Assembly: GCA_944377365.1 (NCBI GenBank)
Contig: CALWEQ010000008.1
Coordinates: 1-64,000 of the forward strand
Direction of reading: 5' to 3'
Source of the DNA: an uncultured Clostridia bacterium
GTDB lineage: Bacteria; Bacillota; Clostridia; Christensenellales; UBA1242
DNA length: 64,000 nucleotides
Position numbers and translations under genes: made by a program. The notes under the pieces are model-generated. The model did no database searches, had not been told where the DNA came from, and saw only the letters and a list, made by a program, of their open reading frames with translations. Of the stretch, positions 7,569 to 14,732 are shown in pieces. Numbering within the stretch: position 1 is the stretch's first letter; the number at the start of each line of letters is the position of its first letter.

Positions 7569-9323
7569 ATGTGCGGTATAGTTGGTGTAGTTGGCAAAGA
7601 TGTCAACGCGACTGAAATTTTTGACGGTCTTGAGAAATTGCAATATAGAGGTTATGATTCAGCGGGAATATGTGTTGAAAAAAACAAAAAATTTTACCTA
7701 TACAAAGAAACAAGGATCATAGAAAATCTTAGGCAAATTTGCCCTAATAACCTGCGAGGCTCTGTTGCGATTGGTCACACACGATGGGCAACGCATGGAA
7801 GGGTTAGCAAAGCAAACGCACATCCTATTTTAAGCGCGAATGGATGTTGGGCGGTCGTACATAATGGAATAATTGAAAATTATGCCGAACTTAAAAAAAA
7901 GTTCAGCGATTCAGAAAAATTTCAGACAGAAACAGACACTGAAATTGTTGTTAAAATGCTTGAGAAGAGTGAAAGTGAAAACGATTTTGAAAATTTTATT
8001 TTAGCGACTAAACAATTAAAAGGCAGTTTTGCCTTGTGTGTGATGAAAAAGGGCAGAAGCTCATTGTTTTTGGCTAAAAACAAAAGCCCTCTTTATGTGC
8101 AAATTAGAGAAAACGAAACAATAGTTGCAAGTGACCCTGTGTGTTTTGAGAGCGGAAAATATTTTAGAATGGAAGACGGTGAATATGCTGAAGCGACAAT
8201 AAATGGGGTTAAATTTTACGATGATAAGGGAAAAATCGTTGTTAAAAAACCTTTTGGAGATTTTAAGAGCGAGTCTTCAACTTCTAAAAACGGTTTTGAG
8301 CATTTTATGTTAAAAGAAATTTATGAAACGCCCAAGGTGATAAAAAATTTATGTGAATGTTATCAAAAGCTTAATTGGGATTATTTAAAAAAATGGTGGA
8401 TAAGCAAAGTTAAATTAATAGGTTGTGGTTCGGCATATCATTCTTGCCTTGTTGGAGCTCAATATTTTAAAAAACATTTAAACATTGACGCAGAAGCTGT
8501 TACGGCAAGTGAGTTTCTTTATAATAAAGAAATATTAGACTGTTCAACACTTTGCATTTTTGTTAGCCAAAGCGGAGAAACTGCAGACACAATATCCGCG
8601 TTAAAAAAAGCTTTTAAAAAAACCAAAAAAATTATATCACTTACAAATGTCCAGTATTCAACGCTTGCGACGCTTTCGCCAAACACCTTGCCAATCTGTG
8701 CAGGGACTGAGATTGCGGTTGCCTCTACAAAAGCTTACACTTGCCAAATCATAGCATTATATTTGTTGGTCATGCAAATCAAGTCTGAATTAAACAAAGG
8801 CATAAAACACGTCTTAAAAGTGTCGAATAAATTAAAAAAATTCTTTGTTGACGTTTCAAAATTAGCCGACAACATTAAGGACCAGACAGATGTTTTCTTC
8901 ATAGGAAGAAATCTTGATTATATTACAGCTCTCGAGGGTGCTTTGAAACTTAAGGAAATAAGTTACATCAATTGCAACGCTTTCCCAGCAGGTGAGTTAA
9001 AACATGGAGTTTTGGCTTTAATTCAAAAGGGCACTCCTGTCATTGTCTTAGCTTCAAATAAAAACTTAATTCAAAAAACATTAAACAATGCTTTTGAAGC
9101 AAAATCTCGTGGTGCAAAAATATTTCTTTTTGCTTCTCAAATTCCAAAAGAAATAGACTTAAATAGGTTTGACGGTTGTTTTGTTTTGCCAAAATCAACC
9201 GAGGATTTGACTTGTGTATTTGAAACCGTTGCGTTACAATTGCTAGCATATAACGTTAGCATAATGAAGGGGATAGATCCCGACAAGCCTAGAAATTTGG
9301 CAAAATCAGTGACGGTAGAATAA
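7569..9323 (+). CDS. glmS: Glutamine-fructose-6-phosphate aminotransferase (isomerizing)
   Basis: 584 residues, close to the usual 600. Makes glucosamine 6-phosphate from fructose 6-phosphate and glutamine, the first step to UDP-GlcNAc for peptidoglycan. The N-terminal glutaminase domain has Cys2 (MCGIVG, catalytic once Met is removed), HTRWATHG and HNGIIEN; two SIS sugar-isomerase domains follow (about 250-400 and 430-575) with the SQSGETADT phosphate loop, ELKHG near the active site, and the C-terminal DKPRNLAKSVTVE. SD AAGGAG precedes ATG 7569. The 126-bp upstream gap shows no glmS ribozyme. Confidence 0.97.
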   Translation: MCGIVGVVGKDVNATEIFDGLEKLQYRGYDSAGICVEKNKKFYLYKETRIIENLRQICPNNLRGSVAIGHTRWATHGRVSKANAHPILSANGCWAVVHNGIIENYAELKKKFSDSEKFQTETDTEIVVKMLEKSESENDFENFILATKQLKGSFALCVMKKGRSSLFLAKNKSPLYVQIRENETIVASDPVCFESGKYFRMEDGEYAEATINGVKFYDDKGKIVVKKPFGDFKSESSTSKNGFEHFMLKEIYETPKVIKNLCECYQKLNWDYLKKWWISKVKLIGCGSAYHSCLVGAQYFKKHLNIDAEAVTASEFLYNKEILDCSTLCIFVSQSGETADTISALKKAFKKTKKIISLTNVQYSTLATLSPNTLPICAGTEIAVASTKAYTCQIIALYLLVMQIKSELNKGIKHVLKVSNKLKKFFVDVSKLADNIKDQTDVFFIGRNLDYITALEGALKLKEISYINCNAFPAGELKHGVLALIQKGTPVIVLASNKNLIQKTLNNAFEAKSRGAKIFLFASQIPKEIDLNRFDGCFVLPKSTEDLTCVFETVALQLLAYNVSIMKGIDPDKPRNLAKSVTVE

Positions 9324-9344
9324 AAATACGCATACATATTATTC

Positions 9345-10160
9345 ATGATTAAATATTTTACTGTAAATGACGATTTTAAGTTTATTATCAAACAATTTTA
9401 TCCAGATGTAAAAAATATCAAGCAGATTTCTACTGGTTGGACCAATTTTGTTTTTAAAGCAAAGATAAAAAGACGTTGGTGGGTTTTTCGTTTTCCAAGA
9501 AACAGTTTTTTTAGCAAAGTTCTTTACAAGGAAGCTGGCGTATGCGAATTTTTACATAAAGAAAAATTGAACGTGCTCGTCCCAAGATTAACAATTTTAC
9601 ACTATAAAAGCAAACCTTTTTCCATACACAAGATGATTAGCGGTGTCCCACTGACTGAGTGTAAACTAAAAGGTAAGCAAACAAAAAAAATTGCAAAAGA
9701 AATATGCTTGTTTATGAATTCAATTTGTAAAATTAAAGTTCCAATAAAACTACCGCTTGCAAGCACTTTTTTGAAAAACCTGTCATTAGTTTCTGGTGAG
9801 GGGTACGATTTGCATAAGCATGATTTGTTAAAAAAAATGGAAAGACAAGAAAGTGTTTTTTCACATGGAGATTTAAATCCTGGCAATATTTTAATAAAAA
9901 GAGGAAAAGTTGTAGCAATTTTAGATTTCGCCTTTGCTTGTAAATCCTCTCCATTAAACGACCTGGCAAGGTTGCTAGAGAGAGTGCCAGAGCAACAAAA
10001 GCTGTTGTTTATAGAAGAATATGAAAAAATTTTTCGCACTAAAATCAATTTAAATGAATTAAGCATATTGATCTCAATGTGGCAATACGTTGAATTGCGA
10101 TATATAGAATATATTAAGAAAAAACATCCTGATATACAACTTCCAAAATCATTTTCTTAG
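9345..10160 (+). CDS. Aminoglycoside phosphotransferase-like (APH/choline kinase fold) protein
   Basis: 271 residues. APH-fold kinases phosphorylate small molecules such as aminoglycosides, choline or sugars. The Brenner-type catalytic loop FSHGDLNPGNIL (around residue 172) supplies the catalytic Asp and Asn, and ILDFAFA follows as the metal-binding DFG equivalent. The N-terminal lobe has a glycine-poor loop and FRFPR (Lys replaced by Arg), so the substrate is unclear. It starts 21 bp after glmS and is probably cotranscribed. Its last 47 bp overlap the convergent zeta-toxin-like gene. Confidence 0.78.
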   Translation: MIKYFTVNDDFKFIIKQFYPDVKNIKQISTGWTNFVFKAKIKRRWWVFRFPRNSFFSKVLYKEAGVCEFLHKEKLNVLVPRLTILHYKSKPFSIHKMISGVPLTECKLKGKQTKKIAKEICLFMNSICKIKVPIKLPLASTFLKNLSLVSGEGYDLHKHDLLKKMERQESVFSHGDLNPGNILIKRGKVVAILDFAFACKSSPLNDLARLLERVPEQQKLLFIEEYEKIFRTKINLNELSILISMWQYVELRYIEYIKKKHPDIQLPKSFS

Positions 10161-10914
10161 CTTCTAAAAATCTTTTTTCATCAAAATCAACAACTTCTAT
10201 ATTTTTTCTAGACCGTTTAAAATGTTTGTATGCGAATTTGCTTTTACCAATGAATATCGGTGCTAATTTGTTAATTGACCATATGGTGCAATGCACACAA
10301 TATTTTTTGGCAATACATTTCACTCCTTTAGCCATATGTTTATAAAAGTATTTTTCGGAAGAATCGTTTGTGTTTCTTCCTGTAAGTTTAGCTCGTTTTA
10401 AAACCAATGCTTTTGAAATCAAAATATTGACGGACATTATTTGCAAGCTTATTTTGTAATTTTGTTTTTTTGCAGTTTTTAACACATAGTTTTCGAAGCA
10501 GAGTTTTAAAAAAGAGATTTCTAGTATAATATCAAGTCCACATTCTAGACTGCGCTTTAAGACATAAAAAAGAACTTTTAAAGCAAAACCATTTGTTTTT
10601 TCTCTAAAATCCTTGTCTTGTGCAAGTTTTGATGCTAGGGGATGAAGATGTGCAAAATTTCTAACTGCAAGATGTAAAGGCCTTATATTTTGCTTATTGC
10701 AGTAATTTTGAGTTGCTTTTAAAAGTTGTGAAGTCTTGCCCGTTCCACTTTGACCTGTTAGCCAAAACAATCTTTTGCCTTTACTACAATCGATTTTTAG
10801 ATTTTGAAAATATTTCTCGCCTACTGCAAAAATAGTTTTGTCATCGGTGTCATCTTTCCAAATGCTGTGCTTTATAAATTTAAATGTTTTATTAAAATTG
10901 TCCATAAAAAACAT
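10114..10914 (-). CDS. Zeta-toxin-like P-loop kinase
   Basis: 266 residues. Walker A GQSGTGKT lies at 54-61, followed by HPLASKLAQDKDFREKTNGFA and then a helix leading to LDIILEISF; this matches the zeta toxin/PezT order (P-loop, hP region, ALKVL helix, then an acidic or T strand). Zeta toxins phosphorylate UDP-GlcNAc. No epsilon-type antitoxin gene is adjacent, so a housekeeping kinase is also possible. ATG 10905 is an alternative start; no SD is visible for either. The 3' end overlaps the APH-like gene antisense by 47 bp. Confidence 0.55.
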   Translation of the reverse strand: MFFMDNFNKTFKFIKHSIWKDDTDDKTIFAVGEKYFQNLKIDCSKGKRLFWLTGQSGTGKTSQLLKATQNYCNKQNIRPLHLAVRNFAHLHPLASKLAQDKDFREKTNGFALKVLFYVLKRSLECGLDIILEISFLKLCFENYVLKTAKKQNYKISLQIMSVNILISKALVLKRAKLTGRNTNDSSEKYFYKHMAKGVKCIAKKYCVHCTIWSINKLAPIFIGKSKFAYKHFKRSRKNIEVVDFDEKRFLEAKKMILEVVYQDVFS

Positions 10915-10970
10915 TTATTCAAAATAAACAAAGAAAGTGCATGTTTATGAAAGATCAAACATCAAGATAT

Positions 10971-11004
10971 AAAAAAAACAAATCTTCGTAAAAACTCCGA
11001 TTTG
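10971..11004 (-). terminator. Terminator of tRNA-Leu
   Basis: CAAATC...GATTTG stem followed by eight T on the minus strand, 8 nt past the tRNA CCA; a T7 run on the plus side makes it weakly bidirectional. Confidence 0.65.
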
Positions 11005-11011
11005 CTTTTTT

Positions 11012-11094
11012 TGGTGCGGCTAAGAGGATTTGAACCTCCACGGTTTCCCACTGGAACCTAAATCCAGCGCGTCTGCCAGTTCCGCCATAGCCGC
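11012..11094 (-). tRNA. tRNA-Leu (anticodon TAG)
   Basis: 83 nt including encoded CCA. Acceptor GCGGCTA pairs with TAGCCGC; anticodon stem CTGGA/TCCAG with loop TTTAGGT (anticodon TAG); long variable arm typical of class II tRNAs; T-arm with GGTTCAAATCC. Reads CUN leucine codons. Confidence 0.95.
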
Positions 11095-11162
11095 AAAACA
11101 CGTTTTGAGCACAGCTCAAAACAAAGCTTTCAGCTTTAAAAGCCTTTGGCTTTGTGTTTTGC
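11093..11162. repeat. Three-arm cruciform element A
   Basis: A 9-bp perfect outer stem (GCAAAACAC 11093-11101 / GTGTTTTGC 11154-11162) encloses three perfect hairpins: GTTTTGAGC-ACA-GCTCAAAAC, AAAGCT-TTC-AGCTTT and AAAGCC-TTT-GGCTTT. Only one base is left unpaired between arms. It abuts the 5' end of tRNA-Leu, overlapping 2 nt. The same architecture with unrelated sequence recurs at 23173 and 63261. Confidence 0.75.
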
Positions 11163-11439
11163 GCTGTTGCTTCGCCCATTTTTAATCAAATGTTGCAGAC
11201 GCACCGCTTGTTAAAAATGTGCTTGCAATATGCCGCAAAACTTTTAAATTTGATGTTTACAAAGCTTACAACAAAATAAAATTATTTAGGTGAAACTTTA
11301 ACGATGTAATTTTAACATAAAACAAACTTAAAAGCAACAAAAAAAGTAGGAAAAAGTTTAAGAATATTGTGTTTAGCAGAGCAAATAATTTTTAAAATTG
11401 AGATTTTTTTTGTTAAATTCCATAAGTTTTTACATTTGA
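11163..11439. other. Intergenic region
   Basis: No gene seen. A 9-bp inverted repeat CATTTTTAA (11177-11185) / TTAAAAATG (11211-11219) extends the structured zone next to element A; the rest is AT-rich. Confidence 0.4.
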
Positions 11440-12537
11440 TTATCTTTGGATTATAGGATTATGTTTAGGTTTTGTTTCTCCATTTAATAATACTCGTGGT
11501 ATGTTAGGATTTAAATTCTGTTCGTTAATATCATGTGCACATTTTTGTGCTAAAGTTTTATAAATATCATCCCTTTGTTGCGCTGAGGAAAAATTAGGTT
11601 TAAGTTTAGCGAGCATAACACTTATCGCAGAAGGTGTGATTTCAATATGTTGACCGTTATCAGCAATTAATTCTACCAAAGGCATATCATTTTCTATTTG
11701 CTCATCAGCAATATCGCAATTTAAAACAAAATTTGCGATGTTCTTAATGTTCTTCTTAAACATGTTTTCTATATCTGGGTGTTTTGAATGAACAAATATA
11801 TCCTTTTCTGCCTGGTCAAGCTTTTCGGCATGCGCTTGAATGCAGGCCTTGCTTAAATTAACTATGGCCGTCTCATCAATTTGTGTTGGAGAATATAAGC
11901 TCCTGTTTTCTATTAGCGTTTTTGTAATGTTTTTTCTCACAATTTTTGAGACTCTTTGCGACAACGAACCTTTTTCGCTTGATTTGTCTTCTGGGCCATA
12001 GGCATACCAACTAATTGACGTCGCTGATAGTGGGGTAGGGCCAAAGTCAGAAATAATTTCTGGATGATTTTTTTCAATATTATCTAAAATTTTTGCATAT
12101 TGTTCTAATTGTTCGTCACTTGCGTAAATTAATAAATTGTCTGTTCTATTATCTCCTCTCGCATATTTAAAATAAAACGAAACATTATTCTTTAAACATT
12201 CTTTAATAAGTTCATGAACAAATTTTGCTCTATTTTTAACCGAAGGATTGATATAAATACGATGCTTTCGTGTTTGAGAACCATCATAGGATGCGTGTTG
12301 TACATGATAAAAACCGGGATTTGATTCACATGGCGAATAAGGTTCAAATCCTTTTTTAAAAATCTCTGGATGTTTTTGCCAAAGCGCTTTATAAATTTCA
12401 AATTCATCATGCTCATTTGAGTTTTTAAGGCGATCCTTAGTTAATGCATTATAGATTGCTGCGTAACCCAAGCTAGGATTTTTTGTAAATTCTCTAAATA
12501 CATATTTTATGTTTACTATATTATCAATTAAATCCAC
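11440..12537 (-). CDS. HopA1-like domain protein (tentative)
   Basis: 365 residues from GTG 12537 with GAGGAG upstream. The middle resembles the HopA1 type III effector family fold: HRIYINPS strand, a helix, VSFYFKYARGDNRTDNLLIY (the fK...RxDs.vlY pattern) and then a helix KILDNIEKNHPEI. The C-terminal 150 residues are helical and unassigned. No signal peptide and no secretion genes nearby, so effector function is not implied; proteins of this fold also occur in peptide-modifying systems. It stands alone behind a full-consensus promoter. Confidence 0.45.
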   Translation of the reverse strand: MDLIDNIVNIKYVFREFTKNPSLGYAAIYNALTKDRLKNSNEHDEFEIYKALWQKHPEIFKKGFEPYSPCESNPGFYHVQHASYDGSQTRKHRIYINPSVKNRAKFVHELIKECLKNNVSFYFKYARGDNRTDNLLIYASDEQLEQYAKILDNIEKNHPEIISDFGPTPLSATSISWYAYGPEDKSSEKGSLSQRVSKIVRKNITKTLIENRSLYSPTQIDETAIVNLSKACIQAHAEKLDQAEKDIFVHSKHPDIENMFKKNIKNIANFVLNCDIADEQIENDMPLVELIADNGQHIEITPSAISVMLAKLKPNFSSAQQRDDIYKTLAQKCAHDINEQNLNPNIPRVLLNGETKPKHNPIIQR

Positions 12538-12883
12538 TGTAACTCCTCAAAATTGTAATTTTTTAGATTAATTTATAACATAATTATAAATATATTTTTA
12601 TAATTTGTCAACATACCTGTTATATTAATCAACAGCTCTTTAAAATGATTTTGCGAATAATTTTTATCAAGCAACAGAAAAAATATTTTTTATTTTTGAT
12701 TTACAGAATTATATGATAAAAATTAAAAGAGCCGATTTTTGATTTGTTGTTAAACATATGCTTGAAATTCTTAATTGTCAAATAAAACCTATAAAGGTTT
12801 TTACCATTATTTTTTTAAAATATATTTTAAAAAATTTGTATTTTTAGCTTTAACATAAATAAAATGCAACAATTCAACAAAAA
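12538..12883. other. Intergenic region
   Basis: Holds the promoter of the HopA1-like gene (12583-12611). A weak hairpin AAAACC-TATAA-AGGTTTTT lies near 12785-12803. Otherwise AT-rich with no coding signal. Confidence 0.45.
12583..12611 (-). promoter_or_regulatory. Full-consensus sigma-A promoter of the HopA1-like gene
   Basis: On the minus strand TTGACA, a 17-bp spacer and TATAAT, both hexamers perfect, about 45 bp upstream of GTG 12537. This predicts strong basal expression. Confidence 0.8.
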
Positions 12884-12903
12884 AAGCGGAAAGATATCCG
12901 CTT
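12877..12903 (-). terminator. Terminator of cysS
   Basis: AAGCGGAT...TCCGCTT stem plus T-run on the minus strand, overlapping the cysS stop codon. Confidence 0.8.
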
Positions 12904-14260
12904 ATTTTCTTATAATTTCGTAATCATTTGCTGAATCTTTAATCAAAAAACCTTTTTTGAAGATTTCTTCACGTAAAGCATCTGCTTTTTGAAAGTCTTT
13001 GTCTTGTTTTGCTTCCCATCTTTCTTTTGCCAGTTTTTGTATGTCTGCCGGGATTATGTCGCCAAGGAAATCAAAACCTAACACAGAGTTAAATTTCATT
13101 ATTAGGTCATAAATTCGTTTGTCTCTTGGTAGCTTTAAAACCTGCCAAATCACACCCAACGCCTTCGGCATATTGACATCGTCATTAATTGCCTCTAGGA
13201 AAGCTTCTTCAACCTTTTGAGGCTTAATTTTGGTTGTTTCGCCGGCAATTTTGTGTTCGTTGACTATTGCTTTTAAAGATCGCAAAGCATTTTTTGCCGC
13301 TTCTAAAGCTTCCCAAGTAAAGTTTTGCTGTTTTGCGTAGTGAGTTGTAAAAAAGAAATAACGATAGTCTTCTGGAGAAAAACCTTTCTTTTGTAAATCT
13401 GACAATTTATAAACATTGCCAAGTGATTTGCTCATCTTCTTTGAGTTTACAAGCAAATGTTCAAGGTGCATCCAAATTTTGACCACCTGATGTCCAGCAT
13501 AGCAATCGTCTTGCGCAATTTCGTTTTCATGGTGTACTGTTCTATGCTCAACGCCACCAGTGTGTATGTCAATTTTGTCGCCAAGATATTTCATTCCAAT
13601 TGTGCTACATTCTATATGCCAACCTGGGTATCCTTTGCCCCATGGGCTATCCCATTTCATTATATGATTTTTTGGAGCTTTGATCCATAAGGCAAAATCT
13701 GCAGGATGTCGTTTTTCGTCATCAACTTCTATTCTTGCACCGGCAAGTTTGTCTTCCAAATCTGTACCACCGAGCTTGCCATATTCTGGGAAAGTCGAAA
13801 TATCAAAATAAATACCCTTTGAAGTTTCGTAAGCATTGCCCTTTTCTAACAATGTTTTAACAAAAACAATGATTTCTGGTATGACGGTTGTTGCGGGGCA
13901 GATATGCTCAGGCAAGTCAATGTTAAGTTTTTTCATTTCGCCCATAAATATGTCGGTGTAATATTCGGCAATTTCTTGTGGTGATTTATTTTCGCGTTCA
14001 CTAGCCACAATCATTTTGTCTTCGCCTTCATCTTCGTCGCTTGTCATATGTCCTACGTCAGTTATGTTCATGACCCCATCAATTTTTAAACCGTTGTATT
14101 TTAAGATTCGACGCAAAGCGTCCATAAACAAATATGCACGCATATTGCCGATGTGGGGATAACTATAAACGGTAGGACCACATGAATACATTTTTACTGT
14201 GTTGTCATCAAAAGTTACTTCTTCTTTTTTTCTAGTTAAAGAGTTATATAAACTTATCAT
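12902..14260 (-). CDS. cysS: Cysteine-tRNA ligase
   Basis: 452 residues, usual length. Charges tRNA-Cys with cysteine. Class I signatures: HIGN at 36-39 (HIGH box) and KMSKS at 275-279. Zinc ligands are Cys27, Cys218 and the HHENE block at 243-247. The stretch before HHENE reads HTGGVEHRTV instead of the common HGGGxDLxFP, a variant form. It starts 4 bp after the MarR-like gene, so the two form an operon. No T-box leader fits in the short upstream region. Confidence 0.95.
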   Translation of the reverse strand: MISLYNSLTRKKEEVTFDDNTVKMYSCGPTVYSYPHIGNMRAYLFMDALRRILKYNGLKIDGVMNITDVGHMTSDEDEGEDKMIVASERENKSPQEIAEYYTDIFMGEMKKLNIDLPEHICPATTVIPEIIVFVKTLLEKGNAYETSKGIYFDISTFPEYGKLGGTDLEDKLAGARIEVDDEKRHPADFALWIKAPKNHIMKWDSPWGKGYPGWHIECSTIGMKYLGDKIDIHTGGVEHRTVHHENEIAQDDCYAGHQVVKIWMHLEHLLVNSKKMSKSLGNVYKLSDLQKKGFSPEDYRYFFFTTHYAKQQNFTWEALEAAKNALRSLKAIVNEHKIAGETTKIKPQKVEEAFLEAINDDVNMPKALGVIWQVLKLPRDKRIYDLIMKFNSVLGFDFLGDIIPADIQKLAKERWEAKQDKDFQKADALREEIFKKGFLIKDSANDYEIIRK

Positions 14261-14264
14261 ATTT

Positions 14265-14648
14265 TTAAATCCTTTTATTCAGATAATTAATTAATATGTC
14301 TATCGCACGTTCTGTGTCAATATCAGTAGCTCCGATATAATCATCTATTTTGTCATAAAAAGCCTGCAATTGTTGTTCACCCTTGTCTGTTAGCCTTAAA
14401 ATCCTACATCGGCGGTCGATTTCTGCATGCTCTATATTTAACAATCCTTCACGCTCTAACTCTGCGGTCAACAGTGCGAAGTTAGATTTTTTTATGCCCA
14501 ACTTTTCGATGATCATGCTGACGGAGAGATTAGAATAAATTTTAGCAAAAGCCAAAACTTTAAATTTGAGCAATCCGCCATCAGTATTTTTTTTGAGAAG
14601 GTTTTCGCACAACGCTTCTATTTCCAAAATTTTTTGTGATATTTTCAT
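14265..14648 (-). CDS. MarR-like winged-helix transcription regulator
   Basis: 127 residues. A dimeric DNA-binding repressor fold: helix, then a helix-turn-helix SVSMIIEKLGIKKSNFALL, a recognition helix to LEREGLL, and a wing with DRRCRILRLTDKG, which matches the MarR D-x-R-x...LTxxG signature. Ligand and targets unknown. Promoter at 14660-14687, only 11 nt from the start, so the transcript is nearly leaderless. First gene of an operon with cysS, and divergent from recD2 with interleaved promoters. Confidence 0.8.
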   Translation of the reverse strand: MKISQKILEIEALCENLLKKNTDGGLLKFKVLAFAKIYSNLSVSMIIEKLGIKKSNFALLTAELEREGLLNIEHAEIDRRCRILRLTDKGEQQLQAFYDKIDDYIGATDIDTERAIDILINYLNKRI

Positions 14649-14659
14649 AACTAATTATT

Positions 14660-14687
14660 ATTATAAACATTTTTTTAATTATGGCAA
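14660..14687 (-). promoter_or_regulatory. Promoter of the marR-cysS operon
   Basis: TTGCCA, 16 bp, TATAAT on the minus strand; the -10 box ends 11 nt before ATG 14648. Confidence 0.6.
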
Positions 14688-14697
14688 GTATTTTTGC

Positions 14698-14726
14698 TTG
14701 TTTTTATTGTTTTTGAGTGCTAAAAT
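14698..14726 (+). promoter_or_regulatory. Promoter of recD2 (leaderless geometry)
   Basis: TTGTTT, 17 bp, TGC-TAAAAT (extended -10). The -10 ends exactly 6 nt before ATG 14733, so transcription should begin at or beside the start codon. Confidence 0.65.
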
Positions 14727-14732
14727 TTAAAC

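Noticed and set aside
9602..10066. 154-codon antisense frame within the APH-like gene
   Set aside because: Shadow of a gene with clear kinase motifs; no SD and no protein-like pattern.
10955..11179. Open frame of 74 codons on the minus strand
   Set aside because: It reads straight through tRNA-Leu and cruciform element A.
14649..14732. T-box riboswitch for cysS
   Set aside because: Only 84 bp separate the divergent genes, and they are filled by two promoters.
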